A stretch of DNA of 64,000 bases, from NCBI GenBank assembly GCA_015075325.1, contig JABTUP010000014.1, positions 1 through 64,000 on the forward strand. Reading direction: 5' to 3'. How positions within the stretch are numbered: the first letter of the stretch is position 1; every line of letters begins with the position of its first letter. Below, piece by piece: positions 1 through 8,420 of the stretch. Source of the DNA: Flavobacteriales bacterium. GTDB taxonomy: Bacteria; Bacteroidota; Bacteroidia; Flavobacteriales_E; Vicingaceae. The position numbers were made by a program, and so were the translations under genes. The notes beneath the pieces are model-generated. The model made no database searches. It saw nothing but the letters and a program-made list of their open reading frames with translations, and was not told the origin of the DNA.

Positions 1-729
1 GAAAGGGTCATTTAACCGGAAACAACGTCCAGACACCCTATCTGAAGAAACCGAAGTGCCAGACCATAAACTCAAATAGGTTTCAGCTTCTGAGCCATTG
101 TTGTATCTATTGAAATTTTTAATCCAGCCATTGAGCTCATCAACATAGATACATAAACCTCTTGGATTGTTATAATGTATTTGAATTAATGCTTCAGGAG
201 TAAAATCGCTTATAAGAGATTTTTTCATCACAGGTTTATTCATTCTATCAGCATTATCCTCTTTTAAAGATTTTTCAAATAAATTTAACTGATTTTGATA
301 TTCTTTGTACAGTAAATTATCTCTTTCTTCAATAGGTTTAAAACAGAACTTCAAAGCGTGAGATTTTGAATCACCAGGCTTCCCAACAATAACCATGTAA
401 TAGTTCACTTTCTCATTCCACAAATGCTTAACATGGGCTTTATGAGTTACACCAATACTCAAAGATGCAGCAGATAAAATTCCTGCACCGATATAGTCAA
501 TTGAGAATTGATATTTCTTTTCTGCTTCAAGTATTATTTCCTGATAAATCTTTGGGAAAATGGAAATCGGAAATGGGTTTTCTTCTTTACGGAATTTTAA
601 ATAATCGAGGTTTAAATCAATTAAATCAATGGAATTATTTTCTTTTTTAGTATCTTCGTGCTGCGAAACAGAAGTACTATTACCCTTTACAACATCTAAT
701 GTGTAAAGGGTTTTTTCTTCTAAGCCCAT
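1..729 (-). CDS. DUF3987 family protein, partial (C-terminus beyond window)
   Basis: This reading frame stays open from an ATG at 729 down to base 1, so only the first 243 residues are visible. A P-loop-like motif GKPGDSKS lies at residues 116-123, and a Walker-B-like stretch IYVDELNGW lies about 80 residues later. This pattern is typical of DUF3987 proteins, primase/helicase-like ATPases common on Bacteroidota integrative elements and prophages, where a replication role is assumed. Its ATG overlaps the stop codon of the upstream HTH gene (TAATG), which suggests translational coupling. It lies in an element with an integrase. Family assignment is from recognition of the motif and context, not from a search. 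Confidence 0.75.
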   Translation of the reverse strand, partial: MGLEEKTLYTLDVVKGNSTSVSQHEDTKKENNSIDLIDLNLDYLKFRKEENPFPISIFPKIYQEIILEAEKKYQFSIDYIGAGILSAASLSIGVTHKAHVKHLWNEKVNYYMVIVGKPGDSKSHALKFCFKPIEERDNLLYKEYQNQLNLFEKSLKEDNADRMNKPVMKKSLISDFTPEALIQIHYNNPRGLCIYVDELNGWIKNFNRYNNGSEAETYLSLWSGTSVSSDRVSGRCFRLNDPF

Positions 730-1007
730 TACCTTTTATATTTTAAGGATTTTACTTCGTTCAGTTTACTGAAAATCTCCGAATAAGGAATTAGCTTTTT
801 ATCTCCAGGATTAAGCTCATAGGCTTTAATTATTCCTTTCCTAATTTTTATTAGAATAGATTGTTTAGATAATTTAAGAAGTTTTGCAGCTTCCTCAATA
901 GTATAGAACTTATCAAGTTCTTCTTCTTTCTTTTGATTAATAATACAAGTAATCAAATTTTTGACTTCTTGAATTTCTGAATGAATTGTTTCAAATGGAT
1001 TTGTCAT
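729..1007 (-). CDS. Small helix-turn-helix protein, excisionase/MerR-like
   Basis: A 92-residue protein. The central part, residues about 36-75, reads FYTIEEAAKLLKLSKQSI followed by a basic helix and a KKLIPYSEI segment. This is the usual layout of the winged-helix DNA-binding domain of excisionases and MerR-like regulators. The N-terminal 30 residues look like a short coiled coil. The stop codon overlaps the start of the DUF3987 gene, so the two are probably one operon. In related Bacteroidota elements such proteins sit between the integrase and the replication gene and act as directionality factor or regulator; that role here is inferred. Confidence 0.75.
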   Translation of the reverse strand: MTNPFETIHSEIQEVKNLITCIINQKKEEELDKFYTIEEAAKLLKLSKQSILIKIRKGIIKAYELNPGDKKLIPYSEIFSKLNEVKSLKYKR

Positions 1008-1098
1008 TGTGTAATATTTTATTGTTTATTACACAAAAGAAGTATAGTTTGTTAGTGTGAATTTATTCGAACTTTATTCAATTTAATACAAAATATAA

Positions 1099-1872
1099 TT
1101 ATTTAATTGAATAAATAAATTCTTTTATATCGGGATAATCTTTAATCCAATTAGCATTTTTAAGGGAATTAAGAACATACTTTTTAGATGATAAATAAAG
1201 GGGTAAGTTTCTTTCATTTTTTATTTCACCATAAGCATTTCTAAAAGAAACATTGTTTAAAGAATATTTCGCTGCTATAAAATCATACCATTTCATAGCT
1301 CCATCTTTGAATTCTTCAGGATTATCTTTTTTATAAAATTTCAATAAAAGAATATACTTTGCAGCTATTGTTTTAGGGCTTATTTTCTCATTCTTAAAAT
1401 TAGAATTTGTATGAAGTGCTTTTAAGAATTCATTAACACCTTTTTTGGTTTTTGATATTTTGGTTTTAAGTTTTCTTTCGATAAATAAATAACGCCTTCT
1501 ATCATTTTGCTCATATTCATTTAACAAACTTAATTCTATAAAGTACTCTTCAAATTCCTTTTCAATCAGGTATAAAAAATTGAGTTTTCTTTCCTTTAAA
1601 TCCTTAATTTCTGTTTCGTTTTTTTTTAGATTGTAATAAAAAGTAGATTCATGAATATATAAATTTAGTAGCATTTCATTTCTAATGAATTCATCATGAC
1701 TATCAATTGTATTGTTTTGACTAGAAATATTTAGGTGTATTTCATCATATTGCTCAGAGAAATTATTGAGTAGTTTTTTATCTTTCGTTGTCATTATATC
1801 GTACATAAAAGCTTCAAATCCTCTTTTTAATATACGCCTTGTTTCAGTTCTAATTTTATCTAAAAACATCAT
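1099..1872 (-). CDS. Unknown protein of the integrative element
   Basis: A 257-residue protein rich in Lys, Glu, Asn and Phe that I do not recognise. It has no signal peptide and no membrane segment. It is mostly predicted helix, with a long charged stretch around residues 75-140. A more ordered C-terminal part includes AAKYILLLKFYKKDNPEEF and a WYDFIAAKYSL segment. Its first 17 bases overlap the end of the integrase gene, so the two are co-translated. Two Met codons start it (MMFLDK). The position between integrase and excisionase-like gene suggests a role in excision, element regulation or mobilisation, but nothing in the sequence proves it. I compared it mentally with RteC and see no match. 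Confidence 0.65.
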   Translation of the reverse strand: MMFLDKIRTETRRILKRGFEAFMYDIMTTKDKKLLNNFSEQYDEIHLNISSQNNTIDSHDEFIRNEMLLNLYIHESTFYYNLKKNETEIKDLKERKLNFLYLIEKEFEEYFIELSLLNEYEQNDRRRYLFIERKLKTKISKTKKGVNEFLKALHTNSNFKNEKISPKTIAAKYILLLKFYKKDNPEEFKDGAMKWYDFIAAKYSLNNVSFRNAYGEIKNERNLPLYLSSKKYVLNSLKNANWIKDYPDIKEFIYSIK

Positions 1873-3100
1873 TCATGAAATTTATTTTGTGATTTTCATT
1901 TGGTCGATAGTAGTTATTAAATACTTCTAAGCTCTTATGACCGGTATAACTCATTATTACTTTATCAGGTACATTTTTATTTTTCATAATTGTTATAAAG
2001 CTTCTTCTTGCAGTATGCGAACTTATTCTTTCATAAAAATGTGATTCAGATTCAATTATATCATTGCCGTATCTCATTGTTTTTTTTATCGAATCTGTAA
2101 ATCCAATCTTTTGAAATAATTCTTTTAGGTACTCATTAAATTTCTGATTGGATATGTTAGGTAGCTCGTAATCATATTTTTCTAGAATTTCCGAAGAATA
2201 TTTATTTAAAGGGATTGATAGAGATTTAGATTTATCTTTTCTATCATAAACTTTTATGAACCCATTGATAATGTCTTTTTTTCGGACTTGTGAATAGTTT
2301 GAATATCTCATTCCTGTAACACAACCAAACACAAACAAATCTCTTATTCTGATTAGTTTTTGATTATCCTCCAGGTCAAAGTTGTAAACTTCTATTACAT
2401 CATCAAATGTAAGAGCAACTTCATCGGTTGTATATCGCTTAATATTTTTAAACTCTTTAAAATCAATATTGTAAGTGAATTTGTTTTCAATAGCCCAAAA
2501 CATGAATGTTTTAAATAAACCTACATTTCTACTTAATGTATTAGCTGAGTGTTTTTTTACATCTACACAATATTTAATAAATGAATTGTAGAACTCTTTA
2601 TTTATATTCTTGAATCTAAGATTAGAATTTGTGTCTATTTGATAATCTTCTAATAGATTTTTATTGTATTCATACCTTTTTATTGTAGAATCACTATTAG
2701 CTTCATCTGTATTGTTATCTCTTTTTTCATTAAGAAATAATTCATAAACTGTAAAAAAATCATTGATAGCTTTGTTTACTTTTTTAAACTCAACATCAAA
2801 TTCGCTTCGTACTTTCTCAACTGTTAGATTTTCGCCAATTAACTTGTATCTTGTAGCTAACTCCTTGTAAAATGTAGCATACCTTGATAGTTGTGCGTCA
2901 ATTGACCGACGTTGTTCAGCATCATTTTTTCTCCCCGATAAATTTTGTGGTCGTTTGTTTTTAAAGTCCCAATCTCTAGGATTTATTTTTTCTCCAGTTG
3001 AATAAATAAAATATTTTCCTTCATCCTTAAAAGATGAAGTGAAGTAAATCAAGGTTTCTTTATCTTTATTAGGCTCTTTAAGTTTAAATGAATAATTCAT
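1856..3100 (-). CDS. Tyrosine recombinase (phage-type integrase)
   Basis: A 414-residue site-specific recombinase. It begins with an arm-binding-type N-terminal region (about 1-100) and a SAM-like core-binding domain (about 110-215). The catalytic domain follows, with residues Arg265 (TGMRYSNY), His362 and Arg365 (SHTARRSF), His388 (TGHKS) and the nucleophile Tyr397 (NNYY). All canonical residues are present, so the enzyme should be active. It reads away from the probable tRNA attachment site just upstream, the standard arrangement for tRNA-integrating elements. The ATG at 3100 is preceded by two direct copies of an octamer that could be arm sites. The length matches Bacteroidota element integrases. 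Confidence 0.93.
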   Translation of the reverse strand: MNYSFKLKEPNKDKETLIYFTSSFKDEGKYFIYSTGEKINPRDWDFKNKRPQNLSGRKNDAEQRRSIDAQLSRYATFYKELATRYKLIGENLTVEKVRSEFDVEFKKVNKAINDFFTVYELFLNEKRDNNTDEANSDSTIKRYEYNKNLLEDYQIDTNSNLRFKNINKEFYNSFIKYCVDVKKHSANTLSRNVGLFKTFMFWAIENKFTYNIDFKEFKNIKRYTTDEVALTFDDVIEVYNFDLEDNQKLIRIRDLFVFGCVTGMRYSNYSQVRKKDIINGFIKVYDRKDKSKSLSIPLNKYSSEILEKYDYELPNISNQKFNEYLKELFQKIGFTDSIKKTMRYGNDIIESESHFYERISSHTARRSFITIMKNKNVPDKVIMSYTGHKSLEVFNNYYRPNENHKINFMNDVFR

Positions 3101-3103
3101 AAC

Positions 3104-3123
3104 TAGGTGCTGTATTAGGTGCT
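3104..3123. repeat. Direct octamer repeat upstream of the integrase
   Basis: The octamer TAGGTGCT occurs at 3104-3111 and again at 3116-3123, a 12-bp period, directly in front of the integrase start and about 120 bp from the probable attachment site. Integrases of this class bind short direct repeats (arm sites) flanking the core site. The arrangement fits, but two octamers could also arise by chance. Confidence 0.4.
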
Positions 3124-3242
3124 TTAAATGTTGTTTTTAAATACAAAAATTGAAATATTTTGATAAAACATTATAGAGCAAATGTATGAATTATATAGGA
3201 TTTTATTGGGTTTAGTATAGTTTAATATAGTTAGGTTCAAAA

Positions 3243-3258
3243 ACCTCTTTCTCCGCCA
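3243..3258 (+). other. Probable attachment site: 3' end of a tRNA-Ser gene
   Basis: The bases read CCTCTTTCTCCGCCA. This is what the 3' end of a tRNA-Ser looks like: a 7-nt acceptor strand TTTCTCC, discriminator G and an encoded CCA. The upstream GGTTCAAAA resembles a T loop, but the T stem does not pair, and no tRNA body precedes it. It lies between the integrase and the first chromosomal gene. This is the expected result of integration into a tRNA 3' end, with the intact tRNA-Ser expected at the other end of the element, left of this window. The identification as a tRNA remnant is inference. Confidence 0.5.
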
Positions 3259-3286
3259 AGCGGAAACAAAAATGATGCTTAAAATT

Positions 3287-3324
3287 AAAACCCCTTAAAA
3301 CACTATAGTTTTAAGGGGTTTTTC
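3287..3324. terminator. Rho-independent terminator, bidirectional
   Basis: A perfect hairpin has arms AAAACCCCTTAAAAC and GTTTTAAGGGGTTTT, a 6-nt loop, and T-runs on either strand. It lies downstream of the cold-shock gene (minus strand) and of the putative tRNA end (plus strand), so it could stop both transcripts. Confidence 0.85.
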
Positions 3325-3355
3325 ATTTTTTTATGGTATAATTTTATTATCGGTT

Positions 3356-3811
3356 TTATTTGTCAATTTTCACATCTACAGCAACAGGCCCTTTTTGACC
3401 ATTTTCTAATGAGAAAGTAACCGTATTACCTTCTTTAATTTCGTCTAAATGCCTATTAATATGTGTAAAATAGCTTTCTTGGCTGTCTTTAGCTTTTATA
3501 AAACCATAACCTTTTGAAGCATCAAAGAAAGTAACTGTTCCCCTTTTTACTTGATCTTCTTCAATTATATCTTCACGTTTAGAAACACCTATTTGAATGT
3601 CGTCTAAACTAATGTCTTTTTTCTTTTTGGTTGGATCTGGTGGTGTATCGGTAATGTTGCCAAACTCATCAACATAAGCAAGCATACTATTTAAATCAGA
3701 ACTAGAAGCCGTAGATTTACGTTCTTCTTTTCTTAAAGCTTTATCTTCTCTTTTTTTTTGTCTGTTTTTTTCTTTTTCTTTTTTGTTCCAGGTTTGTTGC
3801 GATTTTGCCAT
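3356..3811 (-). CDS. Cold-shock domain protein with basic N-terminal extension
   Basis: A 151-residue protein. The C-terminal ~65 residues form a cold-shock domain: GTVTFFDASKGYGFI contains the RNP1-type KGYGFI, SYFTHI is the RNP2-type motif, and the domain ends near GPVAVDVKI. The first ~40 residues are very rich in Lys, Arg and Glu, and an acidic linker joins the two parts. Proteins of this build are common in Bacteroidota and bind single-stranded RNA or DNA as chaperones. The gene stands alone, with a TAAATTTG promoter element about 35 bp upstream and a strong terminator behind it. The exact RNA targets are unknown. Confidence 0.92.
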   Translation of the reverse strand: MAKSQQTWNKKEKEKNRQKKREDKALRKEERKSTASSSDLNSMLAYVDEFGNITDTPPDPTKKKKDISLDDIQIGVSKREDIIEEDQVKRGTVTFFDASKGYGFIKAKDSQESYFTHINRHLDEIKEGNTVTFSLENGQKGPVAVDVKIDK

Positions 3812-3846
3812 AAGTAGTTTTAGTAGTTAATAAAATGGCAAGAAAA

Positions 3847-3854
3847 CAAATTTA
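3847..3854 (-). promoter_or_regulatory. Promoter -7 element TAAATTTG for the cold-shock gene
   Basis: On the minus strand the sequence reads TAAATTTG, an exact match to the Bacteroidota -7 consensus TAnnTTTG. It is placed to give a leader of roughly 30 nt before the ATG at 3811. The -33 box is not clear. Confidence 0.55.
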
Positions 3855-3910
3855 TAGAAAGTCTGAAAAGATGAAAAATTACCGCGGCAAATGTACGAGA
3901 TTTATCTCGA

Positions 3911-5173
3911 TTAATTTGCTTTATCTTCGTCTTTACTTAGTAAATCTAGTTTTCGAAGCTTTGGAGAGAATATTCCTGTTGCTAGAACAATTAACAGCGT
4001 CATACTTCCACCAAAAACAACCGACCTAACTGTTCCCAATAATTTTGCTGCAACACCACTTTCAAAAGCTCCCAATTCGTTCGATGAACCCACAAACATC
4101 GAATTAACCGATGCTACCCTACCCCTCATGTTATCAGGTGTTTTAATTTGCAAAATGGTTTGGCGAATAACAACGGAAACCCCATCAAATACACCACTTA
4201 AAAATAAAGCAATTAACGAAATCCAAAAAATGGTTGAAACACCAAACAGAATAATACTTAAACCAAATCCGAAAATGGACACCAAAAGCTTAATACCTGC
4301 ATTTTTGGTTAACGGAAAATAGGCAACAGCTAAAATAGTAATAAAAGAGCCAATAGCTGGAGCAGCACGTAAAACACCAAATCCTTTTGGACCAACCTCT
4401 AAAATGTCTTGAGCATAAATAGGCAACAGTGCTATTGCTCCACCAAAAAGAACAGCAACCATGTCGAGTGTTATTGCTCCCAAAATTTCTTTGGTATTGT
4501 AAACAAACTTAATTCCTTCGGTAAGGCTCTTTAAAATTGGTTCACCAAGTTTTGGATTTAAAATGGGTTTCTTTTCAATTTTAAAAAGGAAAAATAACGC
4601 AATTAATGCAAACAACAATACAATAAACATTGCTCCATTTACTCCTACCCATAATATAGCAAAACCTGCAATAGTTGGGCCTAGAACAGAACCAATTTGC
4701 CATACCGAACTACTCCATGTAGCAGCATTGGCATATTCGCTTTTGGGTATGACTTGTGCAAACAGCGAAAATACTGTTGGACCAATAAAAGCTCGAACAA
4801 CTCCACCAAAAAACACCAATAAATACATCATCCAAACCACACTGTTTTTAGTTAATAATGCCTGAATGGTTTGATTGGTAATGAGAAATAATCCCAAACA
4901 AATGAGAATAAAACCTAAAATACATTTGATGAGTAACCCTCTTTTTTCTTTTTGATCGACCACATGACCTGCAAATAAGGCGAATGAGAGAGCTGGAATA
5001 ACCTCCATTAATCCAATTAACCCAAGCGAAAGAGGGTCTTTGGTTAAACTATATACCTCCCACTCTATTACAATAAATTGCATACTCCAGGCAAAAACCA
5101 AAGCAAATCGAACAATTAAAAAGATATTAAATTCTTTGAAGCGTAATGCTGCGTAGGGGTCTTTTTTCGACAT
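3911..5173 (-). CDS. MFS transporter, drug-exporter type
   Basis: A 420-residue integral membrane protein with about 12 hydrophobic segments and the two-bundle layout of the major facilitator superfamily. The loop after the second helix reads AGHVVDQKEKRG, the motif A position, and a longer central loop near residues 195-225 separates the halves. The FNIFLIVRF start and the later DNMRGRVASVNSMFVG segment are typical of the EntS-like MFS_3 exporters. The substrate cannot be told. It is monocistronic, with the promoter element only a few bases from the start, so the transcript may be nearly leaderless. Confidence 0.88.
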   Translation of the reverse strand: MSKKDPYAALRFKEFNIFLIVRFALVFAWSMQFIVIEWEVYSLTKDPLSLGLIGLMEVIPALSFALFAGHVVDQKEKRGLLIKCILGFILICLGLFLITNQTIQALLTKNSVVWMMYLLVFFGGVVRAFIGPTVFSLFAQVIPKSEYANAATWSSSVWQIGSVLGPTIAGFAILWVGVNGAMFIVLLFALIALFFLFKIEKKPILNPKLGEPILKSLTEGIKFVYNTKEILGAITLDMVAVLFGGAIALLPIYAQDILEVGPKGFGVLRAAPAIGSFITILAVAYFPLTKNAGIKLLVSIFGFGLSIILFGVSTIFWISLIALFLSGVFDGVSVVIRQTILQIKTPDNMRGRVASVNSMFVGSSNELGAFESGVAAKLLGTVRSVVFGGSMTLLIVLATGIFSPKLRKLDLLSKDEDKAN

Positions 5174-5177
5174 GAAG

Positions 5178-5185
5178 CAAAAGTA
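5178..5185 (-). promoter_or_regulatory. Promoter -7 element TACTTTTG for the MFS gene
   Basis: The minus strand reads TACTTTTG immediately upstream of the ATG at 5173. With a transcription start about 5-7 bp downstream, the mRNA would begin at or very near the start codon. Confidence 0.45.
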
Positions 5186-5229
5186 ATGGTATTATAACCA
5201 TTTGTAATTAGCTTAATTAAAAAAATAGC

Positions 5230-5237
5230 TAACTTCG
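5230..5237 (+). promoter_or_regulatory. Promoter -7 element TAACTTCG for the DUF2461 gene
   Basis: TAACTTCG is a common variant of the Bacteroidota -7 element. It lies 28 bp before the ATG at 5265 in the divergent intergenic region. Confidence 0.5.
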
Positions 5238-5264
5238 ATTTGTTAATTTAAAACCAACAAAAGT

Positions 5265-5954
5265 ATGTCAACATTTTCCAAATCGAACCTCGAATTTTTA
5301 AAAAATCTTCAGCAAAACAATAACAGGGATTGGTTTACAGCAAACAAATCGGTTTACGAAAAGCATCATGCAGAAACCATTGCCTTTGCTGTTGCTGTGT
5401 TGAATGAGATGAGAAAACACGATAACATTGAAACACAATCTGGCAAAAAAGCATTGATGAGAATTTACAGAGATGTTCGTTTTTCTAAAGATAAAGCACC
5501 ATACAAAACCAATTGGGGAATGGGGTTTACCCGAGCAACCAAATTATTACGTGGCGGATACTATGTACATATTGCTCCAGGTGAGTCGTTTGTTGGTGGT
5601 GGTTTTTGGGCTCCTGAACCAGCTGATTTGCAACGCATGAGAAAAGAAATTGCAAATAATGTAGATGAATTTAGACAACTACTCAATAACAAAATGTTTA
5701 AAAGCACCTTTGGTGAATTGCAAGGAGATAAACTAAAAACAGTTCCGAAAGGATATGAAAAAGACCATCCTGCTTTAGATTTATTGCAATTTAAGCAATA
5801 CTTAATTTCTAAGAAATTTTCTGATAAAGAAGTGTTAGAACCTGATTTTTACAAAAAAGTAAACGAAACATTTAAAGCCATGCGTCCATTTTTTGATTTC
5901 ATGAGCTTGGCCTTAACTACTGATGAGAATGGGGAGCTGTTACCCAACTTATAA
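5265..5954 (+). CDS. DUF2461 family protein
   Basis: A 229-residue soluble protein matching the DUF2461 (TIGR02453) pattern. It opens with LEFLKNLQQNNNRDWF, has RIYRDVRFSKDKAPYKTNWG near residue 70, and a glycine-rich GGYYVHIAPGESFVGGG segment near residue 100. The function of the family is unknown; members occur widely in bacteria and fungi. It stands alone on the plus strand and converges with ttcA, with only 5 bp between the stop codons. Confidence 0.92.
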   Translation: MSTFSKSNLEFLKNLQQNNNRDWFTANKSVYEKHHAETIAFAVAVLNEMRKHDNIETQSGKKALMRIYRDVRFSKDKAPYKTNWGMGFTRATKLLRGGYYVHIAPGESFVGGGFWAPEPADLQRMRKEIANNVDEFRQLLNNKMFKSTFGELQGDKLKTVPKGYEKDHPALDLLQFKQYLISKKFSDKEVLEPDFYKKVNETFKAMRPFFDFMSLALTTDENGELLPNL

Positions 5955-5959
5955 TAAGA

Positions 5960-6733
5960 TTAGCTAAAATCGAACAAGTTTTTATCCAACAAATGTGAAG
6001 GAGAAACATTTTTAAGAGCTGTTAAGATAATTGATGAACGATCAGGGTATTTTTCTTCCCATTGTTTTAGCATATTTTTAATCTCTTGTCGTTGCAATTT
6101 GGGTTGAGTACCACATAAATTACAAGGGATTATCGGAAACGCTTTATAATTGGAATAAACTTCAATATCGTCTTCTTTACAATAAGCCAAAGGTCGAATT
6201 ACTTCAAACCTACCATCATCAGTAGTATATTTTGGAGGCATTGCTTCCAACTTTCCACCAAAAAATAGGTTCAACAAAAAGGTTTCTATTACATCATCGC
6301 GATGATGACCTAACGCTAATTTATTACACTTAAGTTCTTCTGCTGTAGCATATAAGCGACCTCTTCTTAAACGAGAACATAAACTACATGTGGTTTTACC
6401 TTCAGCAATTTTTTCTTTCACTACCGAATAGGTATCTTGTTCTACAATTTTAAATTCAACACCAAGTTCGGTAAGGTATTTTGGCAAAACTTCTGCAGGA
6501 AAACCGGGTTGTTTTTGGTCTAAATTAACTGCTACCAATTCAAATTTTAAATCGCTTGTTTTTTTGTAATGCAACAAAATGTCGAGTAGCGTATAACTAT
6601 CTTTTCCGCCTGACAAACATACCATGATTCTATCGCCATCTTTAATGAGATGGTAATCAACTATGGCATTCCAAGTTGCTGCACGAAGCTTTTTAGTGAT
6701 TTTTTGATAATCTATTTGTTCTACCATTTGCAT
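5960..6733 (-). CDS. ttcA: tRNA 2-thiocytidine synthetase TtcA
   Basis: A 257-residue PP-loop ATPase. The PP-loop motif SGGKDS is at residues 41-46. Two CxxC pairs (CSLC near residue 116 and CNLC near 205) match the Cys residues that hold the [4Fe-4S] cluster of TtcA, and [13 protein letters not shown] follows the first pair. TtcA makes 2-thiocytidine at position 32 of some tRNAs. A TAATTTTG promoter element sits so close to the ATG that the second Met (6727, MVEQIDYQ) may be the true start. The 9-bp gap to the upstream gene also allows co-transcription. Confidence 0.9.
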   Translation of the reverse strand: MQMVEQIDYQKITKKLRAATWNAIVDYHLIKDGDRIMVCLSGGKDSYTLLDILLHYKKTSDLKFELVAVNLDQKQPGFPAEVLPKYLTELGVEFKIVEQDTYSVVKEKIAEGKTTCSLCSRLRRGRLYATAEELKCNKLALGHHRDDVIETFLLNLFFGGKLEAMPPKYTTDDGRFEVIRPLAYCKEDDIEVYSNYKAFPIIPCNLCGTQPKLQRQEIKNMLKQWEEKYPDRSSIILTALKNVSPSHLLDKNLFDFS

Positions 6734-6737
6734 CGTG

Positions 6738-6745
6738 CAAAATTA
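6738..6745 (-). promoter_or_regulatory. Promoter -7 element TAATTTTG for ttcA
   Basis: The minus strand reads TAATTTTG, an exact consensus match overlapping the last codon of the upstream membrane-protein gene. It would start a transcript close to the ttcA start codon. Confidence 0.45.
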
Positions 6746-7210
6746 GAACATTTTTATACCCATTAAGCTAAAATGAGTACCTGTTGCTATAATTATTGAA
6801 GAAATAATAGTTCCAACACTTACTGCAATAAAAGCTTCTCGTTTTCTAATATTAAAAAGCGAAGCTGCAATGGTTCCCATATAAGCCCCAGTTCCAGGCA
6901 ATGGAATCATTACAAAAACCATTAAGCCCCAAACTCCATACTTTTGAAGATTGTCGCCCATTAATTTTTTTGATCGACGAGCCAATTTGATAACATATTT
7001 TCGGTAAAAGTGAAAGTTCCAAAGTTTCTTGTTAAACACCTCAATTAACATATAAAGAATTGGAAAAACCAATAAGTTTGCAGCTGTACCAACAAAAAAT
7101 GCAACAAAAGGATGAATGTCGTTAATTATTCCATAAGGAATACCAACCCTAGCTTCTCCTAAAGGAGAAATACTTAGTAAAAAGGTAACGATAATATCGA
7201 TAAACATCAT
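6743..7210 (-). CDS. COG2426 / small multidrug export family membrane protein
   Basis: A 155-residue protein with four or five hydrophobic segments. The SPLGEARVGIPYGI motif near residue 17 and the FVMIPLPGTGAYMGTIAASLF motif near residue 100 mark the PF06695 (COG2426) family. These are named putative small multidrug exporters, but their transport substrate is not established. The central loop is strongly basic (YRKYVIKLARRSKK). It lies between nspC and ttcA in a minus-strand series with gaps of 31 and 9 bp, so it is probably co-transcribed with them. Confidence 0.82.
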   Translation of the reverse strand: MMFIDIIVTFLLSISPLGEARVGIPYGIINDIHPFVAFFVGTAANLLVFPILYMLIEVFNKKLWNFHFYRKYVIKLARRSKKLMGDNLQKYGVWGLMVFVMIPLPGTGAYMGTIAASLFNIRKREAFIAVSVGTIISSIIIATGTHFSLMGIKMF

Positions 7211-7241
7211 TTTATTTAAAGGAGAGTAAATTTAACTACTT

Positions 7242-8378
7242 TTACGATAACCTTGATTTATAATCGACGTAACCAAACTTTCTAACCAACTGAAACTGAT
7301 TTTCTTTCGTCCAAATGGCAATTGAGGGGTGCGAAACTCCATTAAACATGTTCGATTTTACCATGGTGTAATGTATCATGTCGTCAAAGACTACTCTATC
7401 ACCCACTTTTAATTCATTTTCAAACGAATATTCAAACATGTAATCGCCAGACAAACAACTTGTTCCTCCAATACGGTAAGTTGGTTTGCCTTTTATTGGG
7501 TCGGTTGCTCCCCATATTTTTGGTCGATATGGCATTTCTAAGCAATCGGGCATGTGTGCAGTAAATGAAATATCGAGCATGGCTGTTTTTACTCCATTAC
7601 TTTCCACAACATCTAAAACCTGAGAAACCAAATAACCCGTCTGCCAAGCAAAAGCAGAGCCTGGCTCTAAAATCACATGAATATGATTGTAACGTGATTT
7701 AAACGCTTTTAAAACACTGATTAAATGCTCCACATCGTAACCTTTTCTGGTCATTAAATGTCCGCCACCAAAGTTTACCCATTTGGCTTGTTTAATCAAG
7801 TGTCCGAACTTTCTTTCAAAAGCTTCTAAAGTTTTTTCTAATGTGTACGAATCATTTTCGCACAATGCATGAAAATGAATCCCATCAATTCCTTCAGGTA
7901 ATTTGTCTCCAAAATGTTCAGCTGTAACGCCTAATCGAGAGTTTGGTGAGCAAGGATTGTATAATTCGGTTGTAACTTCAGAGTATTCAGGATTAACTCG
8001 AACACCCATGCTTACGCCTTTTGCTTTACATTTATCTTTATACAATTCGAATTGAGAAAGTGAATTAAAGGTTAAAACCGATGAATAATCAAGCAATTCA
8101 TCAATTTCATTTGGAGCAATGGCTACCACATAAGAGTGAGCTTTGGTTTTCATTTCCTCAAAACACAAACGGGCTTCAAACAACGAACTTGCTGTAGCTC
8201 CTTTTATGTACTCTCTAACAATGGGAAATGTGCTCCACATGGCAAAACCTTTAAAAGCTAATATAATCTCCACATCAGCTCGTTCTGCAACACTTTTAAT
8301 CAACGCTAAATTTCGTCGAAGCAATTCTTCTTCGATAATATAGCATGTTTCTGGTATTTTATTTAAATCTATAGACAA
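7242..8378 (-). CDS. nspC: Carboxynorspermidine decarboxylase
   Basis: A 378-residue fold-type III PLP decarboxylase. The PLP lysine is Lys43 in LAFKGFAMWS, and HFHALCEND, WVNFGGGH and EPGSAFAW follow in family order. A conserved CLSGDYM segment carries the catalytic Cys contributed to the partner subunit. The family decarboxylates carboxynorspermidine or carboxyspermidine to the triamine, the last step of an aspartate-semialdehyde-based polyamine route that bypasses S-adenosylmethionine decarboxylase. The partner dehydrogenase gene lies just upstream. Which triamine is made cannot be read from sequence. A hairpin and a palindromic repeat separate the two genes. Confidence 0.93.
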   Translation of the reverse strand: MSIDLNKIPETCYIIEEELLRRNLALIKSVAERADVEIILAFKGFAMWSTFPIVREYIKGATASSLFEARLCFEEMKTKAHSYVVAIAPNEIDELLDYSSVLTFNSLSQFELYKDKCKAKGVSMGVRVNPEYSEVTTELYNPCSPNSRLGVTAEHFGDKLPEGIDGIHFHALCENDSYTLEKTLEAFERKFGHLIKQAKWVNFGGGHLMTRKGYDVEHLISVLKAFKSRYNHIHVILEPGSAFAWQTGYLVSQVLDVVESNGVKTAMLDISFTAHMPDCLEMPYRPKIWGATDPIKGKPTYRIGGTSCLSGDYMFEYSFENELKVGDRVVFDDMIHYTMVKSNMFNGVSHPSIAIWTKENQFQLVRKFGYVDYKSRLS

Positions 8379-8420
8379 GATTAATTTGAAAATTTGAAGA
8401 ATAATTTAATTTGAAAATTA

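Noticed and set aside
1099-1872. RteC family assignment for the integrase-linked protein
   Set aside because: The size is similar, but the pattern of conserved aromatic and charged residues I know from RteC is not visible.
3230-3258. Complete tRNA gene before the terminator
   Set aside because: Only the acceptor end is recognisable; no D-arm, anticodon arm or pairing T stem precedes it.
3835-4029. 64-codon plus-strand frame near the cold-shock gene
   Set aside because: It overlaps the promoter of the cold-shock gene and the end of the MFS gene and has no coherent protein features.
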